Source: Thermomucor indicae-seudaticae (taxonomy: Eukaryota > Mucoromycota > Mucoromycetes > Mucorales > Lichtheimiaceae). Taken from it: DNA of 25,474 nt. The stretch covers positions 1-25,474 of the forward strand of contig JSYX01000509.1 of the NCBI GenBank assembly GCA_000787465.1. Reading direction: 5' to 3'. Below the pieces are notes generated by a model. The model saw only the letters and a list, made by a program, of their open reading frames with translations, did not search any database and was not told the origin of the DNA. The position numbers were made by a program, and so were the translations under genes. Numbering within the stretch: position 1 is the stretch's first letter; the number at the start of each line of letters is the position of its first letter. Of the stretch, positions 1 through 9,967 are shown one piece after another.

Positions 1-2
1 AT

Positions 3-152
3 GCGCTGTTGGCAGAGACAAGGGGTCGCTCCGGTACTCGCGAGTCCACGGGAGTACACCCCCGCGAGGAAGATGAGGACGGCACTGGCGAACAAGCCAG
101 AAATAAAAGACAAAAGACAGGTTTAGATTTTGTTCTAAATTATAATGAATAA
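3..152 (+). CDS. possible C-terminal end of an upstream gene (partial)
   Basis: The third frame is open from the left edge to a TAA at 150-152, giving about 49 residues. The peptide is charged, with an acidic patch (REEDEDG) followed by a basic NKRQK cluster that could be a nuclear localisation signal. An AT-rich stretch typical of a fungal 3' end follows the stop. A second frame is open to a TAG at 124-126, so the frame choice is uncertain. No family is recognised. This is an inference from composition only. Confidence 0.3.
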   Translation, partial: ALLAETRGRSGTRESTGVHPREEDEDGTGEQARNKRQKTGLDFVLNYNE

Positions 153-786
153 ACAGCCTATTTTTACGGTTTGGTGATTAGACAGTGTCGAGGAATATCA
201 GGAAAGGTTGAGCAAAGCGAAAGTTGGGAAGAGCGATAAATTTATAGAGGCCCCACCCCCACTCCATATAATGCCAACGCGCGAGGAAAAGCGATCTGAT
301 TGAGAGCACCTTGTTACACTGTGAAAAACGTAAAAGATCTACAAACAGAGAAAACACTCTCTTTTTCTCATTGCAGCGCAAATATTGGTCTAATGCGAAT
401 AATGATTTGAGCGGGAAGGTGCTGCAACACCTGGCAAACGGGGTCTACCCGAAGGCTGTATGTATAAATAGTCAAGTGTTTTGTGGAAAACGCGGGTGAG
501 TTTATGCGAACGGCGTAGCTACAAGAGAAAGCTTGCTGCACCGATCAAATGGGGATTTCCAACGTCAAGACCAGAACAAACGAACGCTTGACGAGGGAGA
601 AGCCCGGGTTTAACCAATGTAGCATTGCCTTTAAACAGGCTTGTTCAATAAACAAGCCCTTCAATCATACGTTTATTGCTGTGAAGGAAATTTGAGCTGT
701 TGAGGGTGTGTTTCTATTATGCATGAGTACCGTACAAGATAAGCAGTAACTGCCACTCCTTTGTGGGCCTGGATCAGTTTCTGCCG
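153..786. other. intergenic region, no gene recognised
   Basis: About 630 bp with only short open frames on both strands (up to 67 codons), none of which resembles a known family or joins neighbours through convincing splice sites. It probably holds the 3' region of whatever ends near 152 and the upstream promoter of the methionine synthase reductase gene. The one local structure seen is the hairpin at 638-658. Confidence 0.5.
638..658. repeat. perfect 8-bp inverted repeat (hairpin)
   Basis: GGCTTGTT at 638-645 and its exact reverse complement AACAAGCC at 651-658 flank a 5-base loop (CAATA). It lies about 175 bp upstream of the reductase start codon. It could be an operator-like palindrome or chance; no function is known. 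Confidence 0.5.
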
Positions 787-787
787 G

Positions 788-796
788 TATTTAAAA
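788..796 (+). promoter_or_regulatory. TATA-like box of the reductase gene
   Basis: TATTTAAAA lies 36-44 bp before the ATG at 832 and is followed by a CT-rich tract (CTCTCCCTCTCTCT), a common fungal arrangement around transcription starts. The call rests on position and composition only. Confidence 0.35.
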
Positions 797-831
797 CTCT
801 CCCTCTCTCTGTTACTTGCCAACTCTTCCCC

Positions 832-3261
832 ATGACTGAGCTAGCGTCCCGATTTACGGTCCTGTGGGCCTCACAGACGGGCAATGCAGAATGGATCGCC
901 AAGAACATCCATTCCGAGGCAGTGGAACGTGGCTATGTCGGGGACTGCTACCCGATGGATCAGTACGAAAAGGTTAGGTAACCTTGGATCCATCTCGCCC
1001 AGTTTTCTGTCTCTCCTAATTGAACAACTCGGCGGGCCAGGCTGAATTGGACAAGGCTCGAGTTTTGATTTTCGTTACTTCCAATACTGGCGATGGCGAT
1101 CCGCCCGATCATTCGCTCAAGTTCTGGCGCTTCTTGCGACGCCTAAAGCAACCCGATTATTTCAAAAACTGCAAGATCGCTGTGCTTGGACTGGGTGATA
1201 CGAATTACACCAATTTCAACAATACGGCGAAGCGACTGGAAAAGAAGGCCAAGGAATTGGGTGCAACCGTGTTTCATGAAAAAGGACTGGCGGATGAGGC
1301 AGAGGGGTAAGGGTGTATAGATCGCGCCTTCTCGGTATACATGCGGCTCTCATGCTGTATATATATATATATGTAGACTGGAAAGTGTGGTTGATCCATG
1401 GATCGCAAAGCTCTGGGAGGCTCTTCCAAGGGTACTAGAAAAGAAGGGCGATGATGGTGTGCAAGAGATTACGGAAAAGATGAGCACTGTTCAAGTGGAG
1501 CAGGATAATAATAATCCATATGCCCTGAAGGACCGGTCAAAGAAGCTTCCACCGCCCGTAGAGAAATACCTGGATTTACCCAACACGCTCGTCGTTGGCA
1601 AGGAAAAGCCACAGCTTGTGCTTGGTCACCCGTTACAGATTGATCTCTCAGGTCTTGAACCTGGCATGAAACTGACAGGGATGCCTCGTGTGCCGGCAGA
1701 GATGGTGAAACTTGTTCGCCTCGAAGCTGCTACGAAACCAAAAGATGAATTACCATCCATTGATTGTGCCGTGACGCCAAGCCCTGTACTGCACGCCTCA
1801 GTGACCCGAGTGCGTTGCCTGACGACCGCGGATGCATTGAAGCGAACACTGCATGTGGAACTGGATGTGGGCGATGAGTTTGACTTTGAACCTGGAGACG
1901 CGTTCGGTGTGATTGCACCCAACGACGAAACACTTGTGGAAGCACTGGTGTCTCGACTGACGAGTTCAACTGAAGAGGGGTATCAGGTTCTTTATTCGGT
2001 TCAGGGTGACAGTAAGTTAGTTTGTTAGGCATATGGAATAGAAAAGTCATGTCTCAACACTTCGCTTTTCTTTTCCAGATCTTCCAACACACTTGCAAAA
2101 GGCGTCCTCGGTTACGATCGCTGATCTTCTTCGGTACGCGGTGGATCTGACGAGTCCGCCTCGAAAAGCTCTGCTTCGGATGCTTGCTGACTTTGCAACG
2201 GATGCAAAAGAGAAGACCACGATGATGTACTTGAGCAGCAAACAAGGTATGTTCATAGCGCACTGCGCAACTGTGTGGTGATTTTTTTTGCTCACGAGAT
2301 TCTAGGTGCGAGTCAATTTAACGCGGTACGAGATCAAATGCCAACCCTACTGGATATATTGACGACATTCCCCAGCTGTCAGACGCCGATAGAACGGCTG
2401 CTGGATGCTTTACCTGCGCATATGCCACGGTATTATTCCATTGCCAATTCCCCATTGAAATATCCTCGCAAGATCCGCTTTGCTTTCAATGTAGTTGATT
2501 ACACTACAAGTTATAACGTCCCTCGGAAGGGTGTGGCCACACCTTGGCTAGACCGATTGACTGGCCTGATTCCTCCCAGAGCTGCCGATTCTCCAGTGAC
2601 CGAAGTAGACCTTGGAGCTGGATCGATCAAGATTCCGATTTTCAAGAAAACGAACGCGAATGCGTTTGTGCTTCCGACTGACACGAGCCGGCCTCTGGTG
2701 CTTATTGGCCCTGGTACGGGTATTGCACCGTTCATTGGTTTCTTGGAGCATCGACATGAGCAGAAGCGGATCCGGAAATCAATGGGAGGAGTTGGGCTTC
2801 ATCCGTCGCGGGACATTGAAAAAGAGTTTGGGCCGATCTGGGTGTACTATGGCTTCCGAGAGCGGTCTAAAGACTATCTATTCCAACAAGAGTTGGAAGG
2901 GTTTGTGAAAGACGGGACGGTGACTCACCTCAGGCTTGCGGTGAGTCGTGAAGAAAAGGTCTATGTGCAAGACTTGATGCGTGCGGATTCTGCCAAACTC
3001 TACGATTTGATTGTGAATCGAGATGCAGCCATCTACGTTTGTGGTGATGCCAGGGGCATGGCGAAAGGCGTCCATGATGCTCTTGTTGAAATGCTATGTC
3101 AGCATCATGAGCCGCCAGTGGACCCAGTTGAAGCAAACAAGATCTTGCTTGAATGGACAAACGGCCGTAAATACCTTCGTGATCTGGTAAGTGCTACTTG
3201 CGCGCTATATGCAGATGGCCGGGGATATTTATTCGTATCATTATCCATCTAGTGGGCTTAA
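832..3261 (+). CDS. MTRR: methionine synthase reductase (NADPH, FMN/FAD diflavin reductase)
   Basis: Reactivates cob(II)alamin-inactivated methionine synthase by passing electrons from NADPH through FAD and FMN, in the cytosol. Exons: 832-972, 1041-1306, 1377-2011, 2079-2246, 2306-3186, 3253-3261; 699 residues, close to the roughly 700 of animal MTRR. Visible in order: an FMN-binding flavodoxin domain (ASQTGNAEW at 13-21, TGDGDPP from 63, LGLGDTNYTNF), a linker, the FAD domain (RYYS at 445-448), the NADPH site (GPGTGIAPFIGF from 538; YVCGDARGMAKGVHDAL, Cys649) and a C-terminal Trp698. The last exon is only 9 bp and codes Trp-Ala-stop; reading through its intron would replace the Trp with a false tail. 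Tah18/NDOR1 and cytochrome P450 reductase were considered, but the GLADEAEGLESVVDPWI block and the FAD/NADP motifs fit MTRR best. It runs tail-to-tail with NAA15, with 126 bp between stop codons. Confidence 0.93.
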
Positions 3262-3387
3262 TGAATCTACAAGGTTCTATGATGTATTGTACTCTAATTC
3301 CCTTGGTTTTTTTGCGTCACATCCCTTGTTGTAATATGTAGATGTCCTAGATAATAGACATGATAAAGGAGCTAGACTTTTTACTTT

Positions 3388-6340
3388 TTAATTCTTAAGC
3401 AGGTCAGCCATTTGAGTGTCGATGACCTTTTGTACTGTTGGATCGAGTGGCGAAGCAGCAGCGACTATTGCAAAGGGTAAATAAATAATACAGCGGCAGC
3501 CATTGGGCACAGCCAATAAACTCACCTGCTTTCTGGAAACGGTCAATGTTGGATTTCAGGCTGGGATGGGACTTGTCACTTTGAGCCGTCTTGACCAGAG
3601 ACCTCAGGGCCAAGAGCCATTTGGACTGTCGAAGATAGACCTCAAAACTGAGAACGTGGGTATCAACCAGGTTCGGTGCCAGAGTCTGGAGGGGCTTGAT
3701 AAACTGCAATGCGTCGTCTAATGGAGTGGTTGTCTTCAAGTACTTTTCACCGTTCGGGTCCTGATCTACAGGCCGTTTGGAGTCTTGTTTCTTTGCAGTT
3801 TGTGTCTCCTCTAGTAACAGTGTAAGAACCTAATGACTGAAGAACCAGCCGGCCAAATACCTTTCTTGGCTGCTTCATTTGCTGCCTTGAGCTCAGCTTT
3901 ACGCGCCTTGCTCCGGGCCTTTTTCTTTTCCGCTTCTGTCATTCCGGATTCGTCGAGACCGTCAGCCGATTTGGGTTTGTCAGCGAGAGCGAGGTAAGCC
4001 TTTTTTTTAAGAAGCCATGAATCATCATCCAGGATTTTGGGCAAAAACTGTCTTTTTTTTTACCTCTACTGCACCCTTGGCGGCCTTTACATAGTAAGGA
4101 TGATCCCGGAGACGGTCCTCGTACCGCAACATACTGGGTGGGTGGGGATGTATGAATAAAGTAAAGGTCAAACTTTTGCTGCAATGTTTTCAATAATTAC
4201 CTGACATAAGAGCGTAGCGTCATTTTCCGCAGGCAATAAGTATGGAAATCAAACTGGTCGTCAAAAATATCGACAAAGAACTTGTCGATGGTGTGGAAGC
4301 GTTTGAGAGCCTTGCCATAGTCCTTTCGACGGAGGTAGGCGAAACCTTCTTCGAGCATGAACCACTGGCATTGCATGTCGGTCAAGTCCTGTACGGGGCT
4401 CACGTCCTTGCGTGTGAAGAGGCCTAGGACCTTTTCTGCTTCTTCGATCTGACCGGCACGGAGCATGTATTTGGCGCATTTGGAGTTGATGAATCTATCC
4501 TGCAGATCCAGTTCACGGCCCTCGTTCATGACTTGAGCGGCTTTTTGGATATCACCCATGTGCTGATGTCATGAACAAATGAATGAGCAGGAGATAATCA
4601 TAGGAAGGCAATATCGCGTATTATTACCTTTAAAATTCTGCCTTCTGTCATGTAGAGTTCGACCACAGTCGGACTGTGCTCTTTTGCTTTCTGAATGCAG
4701 TCAAGTGCTTTGTCAAACTGACGATGGTAGTCGTGATGTTGGGCCAAGTAATAGAGAGTCCATAATAATGCAGTAGGTGGCTCTATAGACATCATCATCA
4801 GCATCAGCAAAGAAAAAGGGTCTGGAAATGGCGCTCGCTGGTTTCTTACCCTTCAAGTCACCGTTACCATCAAAGTTGCCTGACTTTTCCAAGGATTCAC
4901 GGTAGCCCAATACGAGGTTTTCTATGACTGCTTGCTTGTCAGGATCACTGTAATACTTTTTCATGCTGGCGAATAATGAGGGTACGCCTTTTCGAAGTGA
5001 TTTGCGAAGAAGGTCGTCGACTCTGGTCTTGAAATCGTCACCGGACGCGTATGAGAGCGTCAAGTCTTGGACGGCTTTGGAGCGAGGGTACTGAATGGCC
5101 AATTCGGACAAGTAGTCAAATGCTTTCTTCTTGTCGGCTGCATCACTAATGAATATCATCATCATCGCAAACAGTGCATAGCTGTTCAAACATACCTTTT
5201 TCATCAAGAAGACCTTCGAGAGCCAAGAGGCTCTTTACGTAGTCGCGATTGTGAGGATTCTCGGACAGGAGGTCTTGATAGATGGCTTTTGCGTCGTCTG
5301 TGTGACCGAGTTCCTTGAGATAAAAGGCGCGCTTCTCTTTCCAGCCTCGCTTGTCCGTGACGTTGTCTTTGATCTTGTCGAGGTGCTCCAGGGCAGTTTT
5401 GTAGTCACCGATTTCCTCCAACAGACTGTTGTGGTACATGAGTAATTCGGAATACTCGTAGTTGTGCGGTGTGTCCTATTGAACTGTTTGTTGGGATTTA
5501 TTTTTCGCAGCGCGCGTGTGATTTGAACAACGGACTGACCTTGAGCGACTCTTCATGCGAGGTGAGAACGGTGACGGCTGTATCAGGCCGGCCGGCCAAT
5601 TGGTAAGCAATCGCCAAACCGATCCAAAAGGGCGGGTTTGTTGGTTTTTGTTGTAAAAGTTGAGTGCGAGTTTCCTGTTACAGAGATTTGAGCATCCCGG
5701 TGCGCGCGCGCAGCAGCAGCAGCAAAGAAGTCGAGGACCTACAATGAGTGCGTCGTAATGGCGCATCTGGGTCTGCAAGAGTGCAAAGTCGCGTAGAATA
5801 TTGATGTCGTTTTTGTTGTATTTCAAGGCATGTGTATAACATTTGGCTGCTTCTTCGTAGTTTTTGTCTGCGCGGTGCAGTAAGCCGTAGACGTGCCAGC
5901 CTATATATCCAAAGAAGATGATCAACATCTCTCTCTCTACCTGGTTAGCTAGCAAGAAAGACTTACAGATATGAGAAGTCAGATCATAACGAAGACCTTT
6001 CTTGACGTATTCATAACCCTCTTCCTTTTTGTCTAAATTGTTGAGAAACAGTCCTTTCATGGCCAACGTCTCTTTATTTTTCCACCAAACTTTTAGTCGC
6101 GCGGCATGGAATAAAGAAGGGTTCCCCCGCATTTACCTCCATGTTCGGGGAACTTTTTCAGAATGGACTCTGCCAGCTTGAGTCCCTTTTTATACTGACG
6201 AAGTTCATAGTTTTTCTTTTGATGAACGGAGTGAAATGCGGTGTTATTATTGCACAAGGTGTCTCGATGGTGTCAGGCATTACCAAGATGTTCTTAAAGA
6301 TACCACTCTCCTTTGGAGGCAGTTCCCTCTTTGCGTTCAT
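3388..6340 (-). CDS. NAA15: N-alpha-acetyltransferase NatA auxiliary subunit
   Basis: Scaffold and ribosome-anchor of the NatA complex, which with Naa10 acetylates nascent N termini after Met removal. Thirteen exons (descending): 6340-6284, 6215-6137, 6071-5967, 5900-5743, 5674-5540, 5475-5196, 5137-4850, 4782-4628, 4562-4201, 4133-4064, 3999-3861, 3810-3526, 3464-3388; 729 residues, all introns GT-AG of 50-68 nt. Family blocks are clear in order: [14 protein letters not shown] at the N terminus, [82 protein letters not shown] and [19 protein letters not shown], then a lysine-rich linker before a final helical part. It is an all-helical TPR solenoid. It is shorter than the 866-residue human protein because the C terminus stops early. 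The start lies in the context GCCGCCATG. Only 89 bp separate it from the stop of the upstream protease gene on the same strand. Confidence 0.94.
5701..5724. repeat. GC and CAG simple repeats inside a NAA15 intron
   Basis: Alternating GC (5702-5711) runs directly into a CAG-type triplet tract (5710-5724) within the intron 5675-5742. It lies outside the coding exons and would not alter the protein; likely a length-variable microsatellite. Confidence 0.6.
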
Positions 6341-6429
6341 GGCGGCCCAAAAAAGCGCGTTGCAAGAAAAAATGCAAGCAAACGAACGGGGAAAGAATTG
6401 ACCGGACACAGAAAATTTTTTTATTCCAC

Positions 6430-8276
6430 TCAATCGCGAAGACGTCGACCGAATCCAATACGTTTCTTATCATTGTCGTAAACGGATACATATTGTTGCA
6501 AGAATCCGTAGCCCAGAATAACGTCCACAAAGGGTGGCGACTCGTGTACATACGTGTAGCAGTAATTCGCTGCAGCGTAAAGCTAAAACAAACAAGATGT
6601 TTACCCCCCACCAGCGAAGCCCCACCAACCTGAGTATAAGTACTTACAGTCCCGCTTGCACTCTTTGGAAGGATATAATCCTCAGGATTAAGGGTAAATC
6701 GATGGCCACTCATGATGAAGGCAATAGGTGGTAGGTCTTTTGTATCGCAAGGCACCATGTACTCTCCCTGAATATCCACGTGAAGACCCTCTACATTGCT
6801 GAATATCAGTTGAACCACTTCTTGAGGCAGAAAGATCAGGGTTGTGCCTATGTTACTATTATGTTTAGCCCCACCCGAATCAATCATGCTGTAAAACAAA
6901 TGAGCTTGCCTGTATCGACGAGTGCTGGTAAACTGTTTGGGTAGGTTATAGTCTTTTGACCAACAGTAACTGCTTCCATGTCAACGGCCCAGTAATCCTA
7001 TCAAGAATGTCAACCAGGTAAACAGTCACCCTTCCTGGGGTTGACAGATGCACGAACCGTAAACTCTTGGTGGGATGTAATAGGTACATATTGAATCTCT
7101 CTGCTTTGTACTTTGGACATGTCCACTTTGTGCGCACCCAGTGAGATTCTGCGCGTTTGTGTCTGTGTGTGTGTGAGATAGTATTACCTCCTCCAAACAC
7201 AATATCTCCATTAATGTTGTCCGCAAAAGCGTCCGAATAGGGTCTAAAGTAAATTGAAAACATGTTCTCCCTGATGACCCGATTTTGATACATTGAAGTG
7301 ACAAGGGTTGGGACCACGGCACCTGCAGAATTGCTAAATCGGCTAAGGACGTCAGGACCTAAAGAAAAAAGGAAAGTAGTTATTGGACCCTAGCTTATAC
7401 ACACCGTCTTCTTTCTACTAACCAATGCCAAGAATACCATCTACAGTGTATTGGGAAAAGAACGTTGAAAGACACACGCACAGGCAAACTCCATTTGTTA
7501 TCTTTTCTCTGTACCTGCTCCATCTACGGTTAACTCTCCGTCATTAAAGTCGGATAAGGCGAAGCTCTAGACAGAAATGAATGAATCCTTGACTTGTCAA
7601 ACAGATCTATTCGTTAGTTAGTTATAGCGTACCGCGTTCTTGACCGAGACACCTCCATTCAAGGTCACAGTATCCTAAGTGGGGCCCACCCCGAGATCAG
7701 GTTTTAAATTGAAGTTAGCTCGAGTATGACCCGGGGCTTACATGAGCATAGTAACCGCGCGAAAAGCCTTCGCCATAGCGAATACTGAAAACCATGTCAG
7801 TCGTTTCGAACGTGCTGGAGCTACTGGGGCGGAACGAGTGTCTAGGATAACCGCAATAGCGTCCACAGCCATATAAAGGCACCCATGTCGACGATGATCC
7901 AGTGTCAAGCAAGACGACAAAGTCTTGAGGCGGTGTGCCTAAAGTTCCTCCAATTCAACCACTATCTCTAAGCCAAAGTTGATATATAAAAGAGAGAGCA
8001 TACCAATCGATATGTTCATAAGGTACTAAAATGGGGGGGCAATCATGATAAGAACAATTTCAATAGAGCAGCACCAAGTAGCCTCACCGCTAAACCAATA
8101 TTCTCCAGAGGCACATCAACCAGATGACCTAATCTTTGGCTTCCAACAGAAGACATGCGTAGACCCTTACGATCCACACCAACAAACGGGATGGAAATGA
8201 AACCATCATCTTCTGCAGTAACCAAGCATGCTGCTGCCGTAGCAAGCCAAAGGAACGCCTTGATACGTGCAAGCAT
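6430..8276 (-). CDS. secreted pepsin-type aspartic protease (family A1)
   Basis: Acid endopeptidase of the rhizopuspepsin type, secreted. Eleven exons (descending): 8276-8088, 8025-8004, 7938-7742, 7674-7633, 7566-7515, 7440-7423, 7358-7188, 7125-7058, 6997-6910, 6847-6648, 6582-6430; 399 residues. The N terminus is a signal peptide (MLARIKAFLWLATAAACLVTA) and a short propeptide. Catalytic Asp82 is in DTGSS, the flap Tyr125 in IRYGEG, DGILGIG follows, and catalytic Asp281 is in DTGTT. A Cys95-Cys99 loop and a later Cys pair are as in the family. It ends ILGYGFLQQYVSVYD then FGRRLRD, with no GPI-anchor signal. Two exons are very small (22 and 18 nt) and one intron is GC-AG. The donor of exon 8 is the least certain site (GTTCGT chosen; 60-nt intron). 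A TTTAAAAA element lies about 50 bp upstream of the ATG. Confidence 0.92.
6848..6909 (-). other. GC-AG intron splitting the second catalytic DTG of the protease
   Basis: The 62-nt intron starts ACAG|GCAAGC and ends AACATAG|GC. Only this cut restores Asp281-Thr-Gly-Thr-Thr. The donor flank is an almost perfect match to the GC-donor consensus AG|GCAAGT. No GT donor nearby keeps the frame. Confidence 0.8.
7158..7176. repeat. TG dinucleotide run in a protease intron
   Basis: A TG-rich tract lies within the intron 7126-7187 between the VFGG and VDMSKV coding blocks. It creates several decoy splice positions; the acceptor AAAG|TGGAC was chosen because it alone restores the family motif FGGVD. Confidence 0.6.
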
Positions 8277-8445
8277 GATAATGATGAAGGAGGGAAGGGG
8301 GGGAAGTCTAAGAATAACGACCTTTTTAAAGATACAAGTCTAGGAATGTGTCCGCCAAAATCCGAATTTCGTTGCGTTTTTGTATGCAAAGAAACGTATA
8401 TTGTAAATTTGTTCAAGGTACAGTAGGAGGAGGAGTAGTAACAGC

Positions 8446-9081
8446 TTATTTCTTTGCAGCACCAGCAGCCTTGACCTTTGCAGTACCGCGGAACTTCTTG
8501 GCGCGGTTCTTCTTTTCCTTGCGCTGCTTACGACCACCCTTGGGGGCCTCAGCCATGCCAATCTATTATAATAATAATAATTTGGGAGTTTGTGAGAGAC
8601 CCTTCTTGTACTTGTAAAAATAAAATGGACGTACTCTGACAAGACGGTACTTGGGCTCAAACTTCTTCAGAGCCTCAACGGAGTCGTAAATGAGGGCAAA
8701 GCCAGTGGTCTTTCCACCACCAAACTGGGTCTTGAAGCCGAACACGGACACAACGTCCTTGGAGGCCTTGTACATCTTGGCCAGCTTCTCACGGAGCTCG
8801 TCCTTGGAGACGCTGGGGAGACCGGGGTGAATGACATCGACAACCATTTGCTTGCGTTGGAGCAGGCGGTTCGTCATGAATTTGCGAGTGCGAATGGTCA
8901 CGGTCGAAGCGTCAGCCTAACATTGCGTTACAATGAGCATTCCTGTTGGCCAATATTCACCACCACCCAACATCGAATCCATCCATCCATCCGTTCATTC
9001 ATTTGTTTCATCCACTCTTTTTCCCTCGTCCATATTTCTGCCTCCTTTGCTATTTCGTCTTTCACCAGTTGCTCGTACCAT
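8446..9081 (-). CDS. RPS24: 40S ribosomal protein eS24
   Basis: Structural protein of the small ribosomal subunit. Exons (descending): 9081-9079 (the ATG alone), 8916-8635, 8562-8446; 133 residues, the usual length. The sequence reads MADAS then [20 protein letters not shown], later [34 protein letters not shown], and a basic tail [19 protein letters not shown], all diagnostic of eS24. The start codon is cut off from the rest by a 162-nt intron (ATG|GTACGA ... TTAG|GCT), the longest intron in the window; introns at or just after the ATG are common in fungal ribosomal protein genes. The second intron carries an ATT-type triplet run (8566-8580). The 169 bp to the protease ATG must serve as its 3' end and the protease promoter. 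Confidence 0.95.
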
Positions 9082-9193
9082 GATGATCGGTTTTAGAAAA
9101 GGAAGGATCTTGAGTTTCACGCCTGGTGGCTCTGGATGGCCTTGCGCTTGGATTGGCTTTCAAACCCCGACTTCTTTTCCAGGCCCTGGTGTT

Positions 9194-9817
9194 TCAATAG
9201 CGCAGTACGGCTACCTCTGGCCAAGAAGTCTGCGGAGCAGGAGGTGTGAGGTCGAGTCCTTCGGCCCAGAACTCCTTGTGTCGCTGCCAATGGACGCAGA
9301 AAGCGCCAGGTGGCGGCGCATGAGGCAAAAACGAGACAACGAGATACGCAAATCCTAGCGTAAAGTTGAAGATGGCGACGCTGATGCCATAAGGAGAGTT
9401 GTCCAAAAAGAGGCTGCCTAGACTATTAAGAAATGAGAATGCGTGCGTGTTTTACGCATAACCAAATGGGCGAGTCACTTGCAATAAAAGTAGTAAACCT
9501 CTGCCACAGTGAAGAGAAAGAAATCCAAAGTAAATATGGCAAGACCCATTCACCTCGTTGATGATGAGTAGAATACATGCGGTACTGAATGATAACTCAG
9601 TCTCTTTATTATTTCTAAGCCATGAATGAAACAGGAAATCTTACCCACAGTAAATACTTTGAATGGTTTCCCCGAGTGAAGCATCATCAACGCTTTTTAT
9701 GATGGCCGCCGCAAAGTTCAAGATATAAACCAGTGTATTGGCGACATTGATCCCCAGACAAAGGACGTTCTCAGCCTTTGCTCGAGATATTGTTCGTTTG
9801 CCCAAGCGCAAAAGCAT
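9194..9817 (-). CDS. small multi-pass membrane protein of unknown function
   Basis: No family is recognised. Exons (descending): 9817-9645, 9584-9554, 9498-9479, 9422-9194; 150 residues. After a basic N terminus (MLLRLGKRTISRAKAEN) come about three hydrophobic segments: residues 19-42, 58-75 and 80-107 (including ISVAIFNFTLGFAYLVVSFL). A soluble tail rich in Pro and Trp follows (PPPGAF, HWQRHKEFW). The 20-nt third exon and its acceptor are inferred from frame continuity; reading through instead gives a short alternative ending in TAA near 9450. It lies in the tandem minus-strand cluster, 112 bp upstream of eS24. A strong TATA box precedes it. Three or four helices and a cytosolic tail would suit a Golgi or vacuolar membrane protein, but that is a guess. 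Confidence 0.68.
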
Positions 9818-9843
9818 AATAATTGCTTGTTCTTGTTCCTATT

Positions 9844-9854
9844 CTTATATATAG
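9844..9854 (-). promoter_or_regulatory. TATA box of the small membrane-protein gene
   Basis: On the minus strand CTATATATAAG lies 27-37 bp before the ATG at 9817. It is the best canonical TATA element in the window, so the mRNA leader is likely very short unless a different start is used. Confidence 0.55.
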
Positions 9855-9967
9855 AACAGGACTCGGAGCATTTCCTCAGTTACATTTCCAACCTATTTTT
9901 TTTTGGTATATTACACAGGTTTTTTATGGTATAAATGCAATTAAATAAAATACTACTAGTAAGTACT

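Noticed and set aside
832..3261. Tah18/NDOR1 (iron-sulfur assembly diflavin reductase) as identity of the first gene
   Set aside because: Both families share the flavodoxin-FAD-NADPH layout and a C-terminal Trp, but the GLADEAEG-to-DPWI block, PGDAFGVIAPN and the IAPFIGF and YVCGDARGMAKGVHDAL motifs follow MTRR.
6848..6909. A second DSG-like motif (MIDSGG) in the open frame of the protease intron
   Set aside because: Using it would need a 21-nt intron or would leave a duplicate insertion in the active site; splicing out all 62 nt restores the normal DTGTT.
8933..9358. 141-codon open frame on the + strand
   Set aside because: It overlaps the eS24 start, its intron and the last exon of the membrane-protein gene on the other strand; composition is repeat-derived and unlike a protein.
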